This document shows positions 56,225 to 64,000 of a stretch of 64,000 bases of DNA, in pieces; position 1 is the stretch's first letter, and each line of letters opens with the position of its first letter. The notes beneath the pieces are model-generated. The model made no database searches. It was not told the DNA's origin and saw only the letters and a list, made by a program, of their open reading frames with translations. The stretch comes from Candidatus Lutibacillus vidarii (lineage in GTDB: Bacteria > Actinomycetota > Actinomycetes > Actinomycetales > Dermatophilaceae). Location: the NCBI GenBank assembly GCA_016717165.1, contig JADKGA010000002.1, forward strand, positions 124,001 through 188,000, read 5' to 3'. A program made the translations under genes and the position numbers.

Positions 56225-57850
56225 TCAGTGCTTGAGCGCGGCCTTCTCGGCGCCCGCGCCGGTGAGGGAGCGGACCTCCATCTCGGCGAACTTGGCGTCA
56301 TTGACCTCGTTCTTGCTGGTCACCGAGCCGAGCCAGCCGAGGAAGAAGGCCAGCGGCACGGAGATCAGGCCAGGGTTGTCCAGCGGGAACCAGTGGAAGT
56401 CCACGCCCTGGATCATCGAGGCCGACACCCCTGTCGCCTTGTCGACCGGCTTCCCGCTGACGACCGGGCTGAAGATGATCAGCGTCAGCGAGGCGATGAG
56501 GCCGCCATACATGCTCCACAGCGCGCCCCGGGTGGTGAAGTTCTTCCAGAACAGCGAGTAGAGGATCGTCGGCAGGTTGGCGCTCGCCGCCACGGCGAAG
56601 GCCAGGGCCACGAGGAAGGCAATATTCTGGCCGTTGGCGAAGATGCCGCCAATGATGGCCACGATGCCGATGACGACGGCGGTGCGCCGGGCCACCCGGA
56701 CCTCGGAGTCGGCGTCGATCTCGCCCTTCTTGATGACGTGGGCGTAGATGTCGTGCGCGAAGGAGGCCGACGCGGTGATGGTCAGACCGGCAACCACGGC
56801 AAGGATCGTCGCGAACGCCACGGCCGAGATGACGCCGAGGAGGATCTCCCCGCCGAGGTGGTAGGCGAGCAGCGGAGCCGCCGAGTTCTGCTTGCCCGGT
56901 GCCGCCTTGATGGCGTCGGGGCCGACGAGCGCCGCGGCGCCATACCCGAGAACCAGGGTGAGCAGGTAGAACAGGCCGATGAGCCAGATGGCCCAGACGA
57001 CCGAACGACGGGCCTCCTTGCTCGTTGGCACCGTGTAGAACCGCATGAGGACGTGCGGCAGACCGGCGGTGCCGAGGACCAGGGCGATGGACAGCGAGAT
57101 GAAGTCGATCGGGTTCTTGTACTGCAGACCCGGCTGGAGGATCTTGTCGCTGCCGCCGGAGTTCTTGATGGCGTCGTCGAACAGGCCGGAGAGGTTGAAG
57201 CCGTACTTCACCCCGACCATGACGGTGATGACGATGGCGCCGATGATGAGCAGACTCGCCTTGATGATCTGCACCCAGGTCGTGCCCTTCATGCCGCCGA
57301 TGAGGACGTAGACGATCATCAGCGCGCCGACGACCGCGATGACCAGGCTCTGGCCGGTGCGGTCGGTGATGCCGAGGAGCAACGCGACCAGGCCGCCGGC
57401 ACCGGCCATCTGGGCGAGCAGGTAGAAGGCGGACACGGCCAGGGTCGAGACGGCGGCCGCGGTGCGCACCGGGCGCTGGCGCAGCCGGAACGAGAGGACA
57501 TCGGCCATGGTGAACCGGCCGGTGTTCCGCAGCAGCTCAGCCACGAGGAGCAGGGCGACGAGCCACGCGACGAGGAAGCCGATGGAGTAGAGGAAGCCGT
57601 CATACCCGTTGACCGCGATCGCGCCGGCGATGCCGAGGAAGGACGCGGCCGAGAGGTAGTCACCGGTGATGGCGATGCCGTTCTGGCGCCCGGAGAAGGC
57701 GCGGCCACCGGCGTAGTAGTCGGCGGCGGTCTGGTTCTGCCGGGAAACCCGGATGACGATGGCCAAGGTGACCACGACGAACAGTCCGAAGATGACGATA
57801 TTGAGGGTCGTGTTGCCGACCTGGGTCGCCATGGGCGCGAGGGTGGTCAT
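56225..57850 (-). CDS. Cation/monocarboxylate symporter (ActP/MctC-like)
   Basis: A 541-residue sodium:solute symporter with about 13 helices. Family segments include Y-Y-A-G-G-R near residue 45, G-D-Y-L-S-A-A-S-F-L-G near 63, and T-A-G-L-P-H-V-L-M-R-F-Y near 260. The A-S-A-S-F-A-H-D-I-Y segment near 365 fits the acetate permease group. In Corynebacterium MctC takes up pyruvate, acetate and propionate. The ATG overlaps the stop of the DUF485 gene (ATGA), so both proteins are made together. With acs upstream, acetate uptake and activation is the likely role. Confidence 0.93.
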   Translation of the reverse strand: MTTLAPMATQVGNTTLNIVIFGLFVVVTLAIVIRVSRQNQTAADYYAGGRAFSGRQNGIAITGDYLSAASFLGIAGAIAVNGYDGFLYSIGFLVAWLVALLLVAELLRNTGRFTMADVLSFRLRQRPVRTAAAVSTLAVSAFYLLAQMAGAGGLVALLLGITDRTGQSLVIAVVGALMIVYVLIGGMKGTTWVQIIKASLLIIGAIVITVMVGVKYGFNLSGLFDDAIKNSGGSDKILQPGLQYKNPIDFISLSIALVLGTAGLPHVLMRFYTVPTSKEARRSVVWAIWLIGLFYLLTLVLGYGAAALVGPDAIKAAPGKQNSAAPLLAYHLGGEILLGVISAVAFATILAVVAGLTITASASFAHDIYAHVIKKGEIDADSEVRVARRTAVVIGIVAIIGGIFANGQNIAFLVALAFAVAASANLPTILYSLFWKNFTTRGALWSMYGGLIASLTLIIFSPVVSGKPVDKATGVSASMIQGVDFHWFPLDNPGLISVPLAFFLGWLGSVTSKNEVNDAKFAEMEVRSLTGAGAEKAALKH

Positions 57851-58185
57851 GAGAGCGAACCCCCTTCCATGTGCTCGGCGAGCTTGGCGGCGGCGGGGTC
57901 GAGCTCACGGTCGGCCCACCGGGCGTAGATCATCGTGATGGCGAAGGTGGAGGCGAACTGCAGCAGCCCGAGGATCAGGCCAATGGTGATATTGCCGAGG
58001 ACCTTGGTCGCCATGAAGCTCGGGGCGTATGTCGCAAGCACGACGTAGAGGAAGTACCACGCGAGGAAGAGCGCGGTCATGGGGAAGACGAACCGGCGGA
58101 ACTTGGCCCGCAGCTCGCCGAACTCTGCGGACTGCTGCACCTCGATATATCGCTGGGTGCGGGCCTCGTCGATGTCCTGTGCCAC
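57847..58185 (-). CDS. DUF485 small membrane protein (MctB-like)
   Basis: The 112-residue product has two helices at about 33-55 and 65-90 and the DUF485 segments F-R-R-F-V-F-P-M-T near 30 and Y-A-R-W-A-D near 92. The GTG start follows GAAGGAGG. Such proteins (YjcH in Escherichia, MctB in Corynebacterium) are encoded just before the acetate or monocarboxylate symporter and are needed for its function or assembly. Confidence 0.9.
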   Translation of the reverse strand: MAQDIDEARTQRYIEVQQSAEFGELRAKFRRFVFPMTALFLAWYFLYVVLATYAPSFMATKVLGNITIGLILGLLQFASTFAITMIYARWADRELDPAAAKLAEHMEGGSLS

Positions 58186-58389
58186 CGACGCACCTCCTTC
58201 AGGGTGTGGGGGCAGGTGCCACCGGCACCTGCGGACGGTCCCAGTGGGCCCGGTCACGTCCGCGACCTACAGTGACGGGACGCCCAGGGCTTGCCAAGGT
58301 GCGCCGCGCCGTGCGGAGGGGTCCATCTGTGACCGGCGTCATAGCGGTCGCTCAACGGTCGGCGTATGCCGCCCAGCGGTCCGCGCGGC

Positions 58390-59934
58390 TCAGGCCACCG
58401 GGTCGGCGGCGCCGGTCAATGCCTCCGGGGCGTGCAGCCGCACCATGGTCCGCAGTGCCCCCGCTGGCACCCGGGAGGGGGTGGCCAGCGAGACGATGAC
58501 CGAGACGGCGAAGGCGATCGGGATGGTCCACGCTGCGGGCTGAGCCAACAGCGCTCCTGCCCACCCGGAGCCGCCCACGCCGAACATCGTCGCGATGGCG
58601 GCGGCTGAGGCGAGAAGGCCGCCGGTGAGCATCCCCGCCGCGGCACCGGGAACCGAGAGCCGAGGCCACCACACGCCGAGGAGCAGCAACGGGCAGAAGG
58701 TGGACGCGGCGACGGCGAAGGCCAGGCCGACGATATCGGCGAGGGGGACCTCTGGGGTGACCGAGGAGGCGACATACGGGACGGCAACGGCGACGACCGA
58801 GGCGATCCGGAACTGCTGGATGCGGGTGGTGTCCCCGCCGATGTGCCGGCTGAGCAAGGGGTCGATGAGGTCCTGGTCGATGACCCCGGTGACCGAGACG
58901 GTCAGGCCCGAGGCGGTGGACAGGAAGGCCGCGAAGGCACCTCCGGCGAGGACGGCGCCCAGCACGTCACCGAGGACCCCCGGCACCACCGCCTGGGGGA
59001 GCAGCAGGGTGACCGAGTCGGCCCGAACGCCGGCCCCCAGGCTCGGCAGGTAGATCCGCCCGAGGACCCCGTAGACCGGCGTGAAGATGTAGAAGGCGCC
59101 GAGCAGGGCGATCACGGTGACGGTCGTCCGGCGGGCGGCGCGCCCGTCGGGGTTGGTGTAGAAGCGAACGAGGACGTGCGGCAGGCCCATCGTCCCCAGA
59201 CACAAGGCCAGCAACGTCGAGTAGGTCGTATAGGTCGCGTGCTGGCGGGGGCCGTGGTCGACGAGGGGCCGGGACCACTCGGCGAGGGTGCCACCGCCGG
59301 CATCCCAGGGCGCCGGCTGCCCCCCGCGGGCCCAGGCCCACAGCAGGATGAAGGCCGGGATGGAGATGGCGGTGAGCTTGATCCAGTACTGGACCGCCTG
59401 GACGAAGGTGATCGAGCGCATCCCGCCGGCGCCGACCGCGGCGAGGACGATCGCGGCGACGACGGTCCGGCCGACCCAGGGTGGGGCACCGGCAACGGTG
59501 GCCAGGGTGAGGCCGGCCCCCTGGAACTGGGGGAGGAGGTAGAGCCAGCCGATCCCGACGACGAGCAGGCTCGCCATCAACCGGACCGCCCGGGACTCCA
59601 GCCGCGCCTCGGCGAAGTCGGGCAGGGTGTAGGCCCCGCTGCGTCGAAGCGGCGCGGCGACGAGGACGAGCAGGACGAGGTACCCGACGGTATAGCCGAC
59701 GGGGTACCAGAGCATGTCGACACCATTGGTGTAGACCAGCCCGGCGACGCCGAGGAAGGAGGCCGCTGAGAGGTACTCACCGCAGATCGCCGCGGCATTC
59801 CAGCCGGGGGAGACGACCCGGCTCGCCACATAGAAGTCGCTGGTCGTCCGGGACAGCCGCAGCCCCACCGCGCCGATGACCAGCGTGGCCAGACAGACCA
59901 GGGTGACCGCGGACACGGCATACGCGGAGTTCAC
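58390..59934 (-). CDS. Second sodium:monocarboxylate symporter
   Basis: The 514-residue permease resembles the neighbouring ActP-like protein: F-Y-V-A-S-R-V near residue 32, G-E-Y-L-S-A-A-S-F-L-G near 50, and T-M-G-L-P-H-V-L-V-R-F-Y near 245. Its loops differ and it is shorter. The GTG at 59934 overlaps the stop of a small membrane gene (GTGA), giving the same small-partner-plus-symporter design as the first pair. It is the last gene of a run that starts with a LytS-type kinase, so its expression probably responds to that system. Confidence 0.9.
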   Translation of the reverse strand: MNSAYAVSAVTLVCLATLVIGAVGLRLSRTTSDFYVASRVVSPGWNAAAICGEYLSAASFLGVAGLVYTNGVDMLWYPVGYTVGYLVLLVLVAAPLRRSGAYTLPDFAEARLESRAVRLMASLLVVGIGWLYLLPQFQGAGLTLATVAGAPPWVGRTVVAAIVLAAVGAGGMRSITFVQAVQYWIKLTAISIPAFILLWAWARGGQPAPWDAGGGTLAEWSRPLVDHGPRQHATYTTYSTLLALCLGTMGLPHVLVRFYTNPDGRAARRTTVTVIALLGAFYIFTPVYGVLGRIYLPSLGAGVRADSVTLLLPQAVVPGVLGDVLGAVLAGGAFAAFLSTASGLTVSVTGVIDQDLIDPLLSRHIGGDTTRIQQFRIASVVAVAVPYVASSVTPEVPLADIVGLAFAVAASTFCPLLLLGVWWPRLSVPGAAAGMLTGGLLASAAAIATMFGVGGSGWAGALLAQPAAWTIPIAFAVSVIVSLATPSRVPAGALRTMVRLHAPEALTGAADPVA

Positions 59935-60347
59935 TGCTGGGACACCAGCTCGACGAAGTCCCGCTCGAGCCGCTCGCACTGGGCGACGTAGAAGCGGGCG
60001 CCAAAGGCGACGACGGGATAGACGGCGAGCCCGACGACCACCCACGGCAGGGGGGCGGGGCCGATCCGCGTGGTCGCCACCTGGGGGACGAGGAGGAAGA
60101 GCAGAGGTATGCCGGCGAGCACCACGGCCGCGACGGAGAGGACGGCGAGGCCGAGCCGGAGCTGGGCGCGCAGCAGGGCCGCGAGGTAGATCTCGCCGAG
60201 GGCGGTCTGCTGGGCGAGCTCGGCGCTTCGGGACGGCCGGTCGGCGCGGCGGCGCGCGTCGCGTTGCGGGGCGGTGACGCGGACCCGGTGGGGGACCTCG
60301 CCCGGACCTGGCTCGGGGCCGGCGCCGGTCCCCCGACCTGGGGTCAT
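59931..60347 (-). CDS. DUF485-like small membrane protein, partner of the second symporter
   Basis: The 138-residue product has a long polar, Arg/Pro-rich N-terminus (about 50 residues) and two helices at about 62-85 and 93-115. The end, A-R-F-Y-V-A-Q-C-E-R-L-E-R-D-F, is like that of DUF485 proteins. ATG overlaps the response regulator stop (ATGA), and its own stop overlaps the symporter start. Family assignment is by topology, ending and position rather than strong identity. Confidence 0.75.
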   Translation of the reverse strand: MTPGRGTGAGPEPGPGEVPHRVRVTAPQRDARRRADRPSRSAELAQQTALGEIYLAALLRAQLRLGLAVLSVAAVVLAGIPLLFLLVPQVATTRIGPAPLPWVVVGLAVYPVVAFGARFYVAQCERLERDFVELVSQQ

Positions 60348-61192
60348 GCGCGGGGGCTGAGCCGAGCCAGCCGCTCGCGGAGGTGGCGGGTATGACGCCG
60401 GCTGACCTGGAGGACGACGTCGTCGAGAGTGACCGTGCACCGTCCATGAGACATCGTCACCGCGGTGATATGGGCCATCGAGGCCAAGGTGCTGCGGTGG
60501 ATGCGCACAAAGCCGTACTGGCCCCAGCGCTCCTCGAGGGCGTTGAGCGAGACCCGGACGAGGTGCGAGTCGGTGGCGGTGTGCAGTCGGGCGTAGTCGC
60601 CTTGGGCCTGGGCGAAGCGGATGTGGCTGCGCTGGACGAAGGTCGTCACGCCGGCCAGTTCGACGGGGATGACCTCGTCGGGGACCGGGACGGGGGCCTG
60701 CGGCGTGCTGAGTCGGGCCCCCTGCCCGGTGGTGGGGTCGACGCTGTCGACGGTGGGCACCGACTTCTCGGTCTGCCGGTCGAGGACCCGGCGCACCGCC
60801 TCGGCGAGGCGTTCTGGGCGCACCGGCTTCATGACGTAGTCGGTCGCGTCGAGGTCGAAGGCGTCGACGGCATACCCGTCGTAGGCGGTGACGAAGACGA
60901 CCTGCGGCCGGTCGGCGAAGCGGGCCAGCACCCGGGCCAGATCCATCCCGTCGAGGCCGGGCATCGAGATGTCCGAGAAGACGACATCGACCGGGGTGTC
61001 GTCGAGGGCGCGCAGCGCCTCGGTCGCGGACGCAGCGGTGCGGATCGAGCCGACCCGGGGGTCCTCGCCGAGGAGGAAGGCCAGCTCGGACAGGGTCGGA
61101 GCCTCGTCGTCGACCAGCAGCGCCCGCAGGCCCGGGCTCGCCCCGGGCCCGTCGGCGCCGCGGGTCGGCTCGACGGATGGCTCCGTTGTCAC
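60344..61192 (-). CDS. LytTR-family response regulator
   Basis: The 282-residue product has a receiver domain (acidic V-D-D-E near residue 28, phospho-acceptor in F-S-D-I-S-M-P near 72, Lys in M-K-P-V near 122) and a C-terminal LytTR DNA-binding domain (Q-G-D-Y-A-R-L near 210, I-H-R-S-T-L near 240). The GTG at 61192 is 7 nt after TACCCT (complement of 61200-61205), so this start is preferred to the GTG at 61213. BtsR/YpdB-type regulators of this class activate pyruvate-type transporters in Escherichia, which fits the symporter downstream. Confidence 0.92.
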   Translation of the reverse strand: MTTEPSVEPTRGADGPGASPGLRALLVDDEAPTLSELAFLLGEDPRVGSIRTAASATEALRALDDTPVDVVFSDISMPGLDGMDLARVLARFADRPQVVFVTAYDGYAVDAFDLDATDYVMKPVRPERLAEAVRRVLDRQTEKSVPTVDSVDPTTGQGARLSTPQAPVPVPDEVIPVELAGVTTFVQRSHIRFAQAQGDYARLHTATDSHLVRVSLNALEERWGQYGFVRIHRSTLASMAHITAVTMSHGRCTVTLDDVVLQVSRRHTRHLRERLARLSPRA

Positions 61193-61256
61193 AGGGGGAA
61201 GGGTAACGACCACGACCGGGCCACGTCACCAGGCTGGGCCGTCGTCCCGCGGGCGG

Positions 61257-62444
61257 TCACTGGCCGGCCCGGATGCCAGGGGCGAACTTCGGCACCCGGA
61301 AGCTCACCTTGGTCCCGGCGCCCGGGGCGGTCTCGACGACGAGGCCGTGCTGGTCGCCGAAGGCCTGGCGGAGCCGGGCGTCGACATTGCCCATGCCGAC
61401 GCTGTCGGTTGCATTCTCGCCGGCGAGGACCGCGCGGATCACCTCGGGGTCGGAGCCGACGCCATTGTCCTCGATGACGATCTCGGCGTTCTGCCCGACG
61501 TCGGCGGCGGTGATCGTCACCTGCCCCCGACCGCTGCCGGACTGCAGCCCGTGACGTACGGCGTTCTCGACGAGGGGCTGGACGGCAAGGAAGGGAACCG
61601 ACACCTGGAGCACCTCGGGGGCGATGGTCAAGGTCACGGTGAGCCGATCCCCGAAGCGGGCCTGCTCGAGGGCGAGATAGCGCTCGATATTGCGCAGCTC
61701 GTCCGCGAGGGTGGTGTATGCGCCACCCCTTCTGAAGGAGTACCTCGTGAAGTCCGCGAACTCCAGGAGCAGCTCGCGGGCGCGGTCCGGGTCGGTCCGG
61801 ACGAAGGAGGCGATCGCGGCGAGGCAGTTGTAGACGAAGTGCGGGCTGATCTGGGCCCGCAGGGCGCGCAGCTCGGCCTCCATCGCGCGGGTCCGCTCTC
61901 GGCCGAGGTCGGCGAGCTCGGCCTGGGTGGCTAGCCACACGGCGAGCTCCTCGGTGGCCCTGACCAGTCCCGGCGAGCTCGACGGTCCATAGGCGGCCAG
62001 CGCCGCGACGACGCGGTCACGCGCGACGACCGGGGCGATGACGGCGAAGCGCAGCTCGCAGTCCGGGTCGCCGCAGGCCACCTCTGACGGGCCGAGGACG
62101 ACAGTGCGGCTCCCGACCAGGGCGGCCTGGGCGTGCCCAACGACGTCCCTGCGGTGGTGCTCGCCCGGCCCGTCCCAGGCGAGGACGCCGCTGGGGTCGG
62201 TCACGGCGATCGACGGCGCGGCGAGGAGGGTCCGTAGGTGCTTGGCGGCCTTTCCCACGCCCGCGGGGGTGAGTCCCTCACGCAGGGTCGCCGCCGCCCG
62301 TGAGGCCGTATGCAGGGTCCGGTATGTCGCCTCGTCGACGTCGCTGCCGAAGCGCCTGCGCCTCGAGGCGCCGACGAGGGCCAGCGTCCCCAGCGCCGCG
62401 AGCGCTGCGGCGACGAGGACGACCAGCGCCTCGGATGCCCTCAC
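61257..62444 (-). CDS. LytS-type sensor histidine kinase
   Basis: The 395-residue kinase has one N-terminal helix (residues 4-24) and a GAF-like sensor region (about 45-180) with C-G-D-P-D-C. The phospho-acceptor His lies in R-A-Q-I-S-P-H-F-V-Y-N near 203, and the ATPase has L-V-E-N-A-V-R-H-G near 295. GTG 62444 lies 7 nt after TAGAGT (complement of 62452-62457), preferred over an upstream start at 62498. Unlike typical LytS there is no multi-helix 5TM domain. It pairs with the LytTR regulator 64 nt downstream. The cysteine pair could be a redox or metal site. Confidence 0.9.
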   Translation of the reverse strand: MRASEALVVLVAAALAALGTLALVGASRRRRFGSDVDEATYRTLHTASRAAATLREGLTPAGVGKAAKHLRTLLAAPSIAVTDPSGVLAWDGPGEHHRRDVVGHAQAALVGSRTVVLGPSEVACGDPDCELRFAVIAPVVARDRVVAALAAYGPSSSPGLVRATEELAVWLATQAELADLGRERTRAMEAELRALRAQISPHFVYNCLAAIASFVRTDPDRARELLLEFADFTRYSFRRGGAYTTLADELRNIERYLALEQARFGDRLTVTLTIAPEVLQVSVPFLAVQPLVENAVRHGLQSGSGRGQVTITAADVGQNAEIVIEDNGVGSDPEVIRAVLAGENATDSVGMGNVDARLRQAFGDQHGLVVETAPGAGTKVSFRVPKFAPGIRAGQ

Positions 62445-62509
62445 GGCGGTCACTCTACGCAGCGCAGGGTCCGGGGCGGCAGACGTCCGGGGCGGCATAC
62501 GCTGACCGG

Positions 62510-63376
62510 GTGAGCACCCGGCCCGGCACCCACCCCGCGCATACCGCCCTGCTCCGGCTGGCTGCCGACCCAGCCGTCGCCGACGCGGCCCAGCAGGCCC
62601 GGGACGCCTGCGCGCAGCTGCGCTGGCACCAGGCGCTGCGGCGGCGGATCCCCGAGGCGGCGGCCGAGTCGCGGGTCCGGGGGGCCCATGCCTCGGCGGC
62701 GCTCGACGGTGCTGAGCTGCCGGTCGACCTGGTCCGGGCCATGGTCGTCGGGGTGCGTGAGCTGTCCGGCGCGGACCTCGACCCGGTCGACAAGGTGGTG
62801 GCCGGGGCGGTCCGGGCGACCGCGGAGAGCGAGCATGTCGCCACCCTTGTGGCGTCCGCGCCGCTGCAGGCCCTGGCCCGGCTGCATGTCGCGGCGGCGA
62901 CCGGGCTGGTCCCGGCCGAGCAGCTCGGACGCCCCCGGCAGGCCGGTGAGGGGTGCACCGAGGCGCGTGACCTGGGTCCGGCGCCGGACGCTGCCGAGGT
63001 GGCTGACCGGCTCGGGTCGCTGGTGCTGATGCTGCAGGCCCCGAGCGACGTCCCGGCCCTGGTCGTCGCCGGCCTGGCGCACGCCGAGGTCGCGGTGCTC
63101 CGGCCGTTCACCGCCGGCAACGCCCTCGTGGCGCGGGCGTTGGAGCGGGCCATCATCGTCGGCCGCGGGCTCGACGCGACGGGGGTGGTCGTCCCGGAGG
63201 CGGGGCACCGGCGGGTTGCTGGTGACCTGGCGTACCGTGCGGCGCTCGGCGGGTACGCGTCGGGGTCCGTTCGTGGTGTCGTCGGCTGGCTGGAGCGGTG
63301 CGGTCGGGCTGTCGTCGCCGGGGCCGCGGCGGGCACCGAGGTCGCCGACGCGGTCCTCGTGGGTCGCACCTCCTAG
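62510..63376 (+). CDS. Degenerate Fic-like protein
   Basis: The 288-residue alanine-rich helical protein has the outline of a Fic domain. An early A-S-A-A-L-D-G-A near residue 62 resembles the inhibitory-helix motif (S/T-x-x-x-E-G). A later V-L-R-P-F-T-A-G-N-A-L-V-A-R near 200 aligns with the Fic core H-P-F-x-D/E-G-N-G-R-x-x-R. The catalytic His is replaced by Arg or Leu and the acidic residue by Ala, so AMP transfer is unlikely. GTG 62510 is 6 nt after TACGCT (62498-62503). Neighbours are a LytS kinase on the other strand and an Ssd-like gene. Function unknown. Confidence 0.7.
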   Translation: MSTRPGTHPAHTALLRLAADPAVADAAQQARDACAQLRWHQALRRRIPEAAAESRVRGAHASAALDGAELPVDLVRAMVVGVRELSGADLDPVDKVVAGAVRATAESEHVATLVASAPLQALARLHVAAATGLVPAEQLGRPRQAGEGCTEARDLGPAPDAAEVADRLGSLVLMLQAPSDVPALVVAGLAHAEVAVLRPFTAGNALVARALERAIIVGRGLDATGVVVPEAGHRRVAGDLAYRAALGGYASGSVRGVVGWLERCGRAVVAGAAAGTEVADAVLVGRTS

Positions 63377-63436
63377 GACAGCTCGCCCGGTGGGGGGCGA
63401 AGGCCGCCAGCAGAGCGAATTTCCTCGCGGAGTCGT

Positions 63437-63465
63437 TTGCGTTTCACGCTCCTGGGACGGACAAT
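63437..63465 (+). promoter_or_regulatory. Promoter of the 6C RNA
   Basis: TTGCGT (63437-63442) and GACAAT (63460-63465) are separated by exactly 17 bp. Initiation is expected near 63472, at the 5' end of the structured RNA. Confidence 0.6.
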
Positions 63466-63471
63466 GAGATG

Positions 63472-63568
63472 TGTCGCTCCCCCTCTGGGGTTGAGCGCAC
63501 GCACTGGCCCCTCCCCCCCGGAGCCAGCGCGGAGGACGGCCCCCGTTGTCCCCCCGACGGGGGCCGTC
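63472..63568 (+). ncRNA. 6C small RNA
   Basis: About 97 nt. Two hairpins carry the C-rich loops that name the family. One, CTGGC paired with GCCAG at 63504-63526, encloses a run of 7 C. The other, a 12-bp stem of 63535-63546 with 63557-63568, encloses 6 C and also looks like the terminator. A shorter hairpin lies at the 5' end (CCCC with GGGG near 63480-63490). In mycobacteria the 6C RNA (B11, ncRv13660c) is encoded beside Rv3660c (ssd), just as here beside an Ssd-like gene. It is thought to act on mRNAs through its C-rich loops. Confidence 0.8.
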
Positions 63569-63732
63569 GCATGTCCGGACGCGGTCCGGCGCCGGGATCT
63601 CCACGAAGCTCTGCCTGTGCCGCGGTGCCGCACGCCCCAGGTTGTCCACAGTCACCGGGTCGCTTGTCCCACCGTCCACAGGGCGGGCGCCGGCCCTGGC
63701 GCGGGCCGCTCCCTCGGGCGAGCCTGGGCCTC

Positions 63733-64000
63733 ATGGGTGAGCTTGTCGTCGTGACCGGAGCCAGCGGGGGCCTGGGCGTGTCGACTGTGGCGGTCGCGAT
63801 CGCGGTGCGGGCCGCTCGCCGTGGCCTGTCCGCGGTCGTGGTGGACACCGACCCCGAGGGCGGTGGCCTCGACCTCGTCGCGGGGCTGGAGGACGAGCCA
63901 GGGGTGCGCTGGGAGGACCTCGACGGGCTCTCCGGCGACGTGGACGGGCCGGCCCTGGCGGCCGACCTCCCTCAGCACGAGGGCGTGGCGGTGCTGTCCT
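63733..64000 (+). CDS. Ssd/CpaE-like ATPase, 3' end beyond window
   Basis: ATG at 63733 opens a frame that runs off the window after 89 codons. It begins G-E-L-V-V-V-T-G-A-S-G-G-L-G-V-S-T-V-A-V-A, a deviant P-loop in which the MinD Lys residues are missing, as in septum-site-determining Ssd (Rv3660c) and CpaE-like proteins. D-T-D-P-E-G-G-G near residue 38 follows the MinD fold. No ribosome binding site is obvious. Its position after 6C RNA supports Ssd. This family affects septum formation or Tad-pilus assembly. Confidence 0.75.
   Translation, partial: MGELVVVTGASGGLGVSTVAVAIAVRAARRGLSAVVVDTDPEGGGLDLVAGLEDEPGVRWEDLDGLSGDVDGPALAADLPQHEGVAVLS

Noticed and set aside
56228..57928. Forward frame of 566 codons opposite the monocarboxylate symporter
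   Set aside because: Antisense to a well-supported membrane permease; Asp/Glu/Arg-rich composition typical of a complement of hydrophobic codons.

Overview
This is chromosomal DNA from a high-GC actinobacterium. The evidence is the strong G/C bias at codon third positions, many GTG starts, WhiB, RidA, DUF4177 and DUF5063 proteins, a 6C small RNA, and a gene order that follows Mycobacterium tuberculosis Rv3683 to Rv3660 on the inverted strand. The composition and the frequent octamer GGCATACC suggest Micrococcales, perhaps an Intrasporangiaceae-like genus; that placement is inference. No complete prophage, insertion sequence or CRISPR array was found.

Left part (1-18400), accessory and surface-directed. 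A giant cysteine-rich protein of about 15 tandem repeats (1-11040, 5' end at the window edge) is followed by a decayed HsmA-type membrane gene (11381-11762) that still has a clear promoter with two operator-like palindromes. Then come a large AfsR/SARP-type regulator with an ATPase and TPR region, a divergent secreted beta-rich protein, and a convergent secreted subtilisin-like protease, the last two separated by a perfect 40-nt palindrome.

Middle part (18500-33500), housekeeping with some accessory genes. It holds dnaX, a PlsC-like acyltransferase, an LtrA-like membrane protein, recR, a DUF5063 gene, aspartate kinase with an internal beta-subunit start, fhs, two luciferase-like flavin oxidoreductases, and a DUF2202 ferritin-like protein divergent from a two-component system. 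The DUF2202 protein and the sensor kinase share Met/Gly-rich segments. A small patch of apparent foreign origin (32311-33450) holds a RusA resolvase fragment, a winged-helix/nucleotidyltransferase protein and tRNA-Pro(CGG).

Right part (33600-64000), conserved core. After a cytosine-deaminase-like amidohydrolase come a metallophosphoesterase, YqeY, a PASTA-type class A penicillin-binding protein, WhiB, two ArsA/GET3-like ATPases, DUF4177, RidA, MerR, a Nudix hydrolase, an MBL-fold hydrolase, Crp, Nth, a CoA-type Nudix hydrolase, a MarP-like periplasmic protease, an EphE-like hydrolase, a holin-like membrane protein, NhaA, an FMN reductase, acetyl-CoA synthetase, a Pit phosphate transporter and an AMIN-like secreted protein. 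Next are two monocarboxylate symporters, each with a small membrane partner; the second lies in one run with a LytS/LytTR two-component system. Together with acs this forms an acetate/pyruvate uptake and activation region. The window ends with a degenerate Fic-like protein, the 6C RNA and the start of an Ssd-like ATPase.

Many genes have a TANNNT hexamer 6-8 nt before the start codon and no ribosome binding site, which suggests widespread leaderless transcription. Coordinates of motifs were found by reading; no database search or folding program was run.
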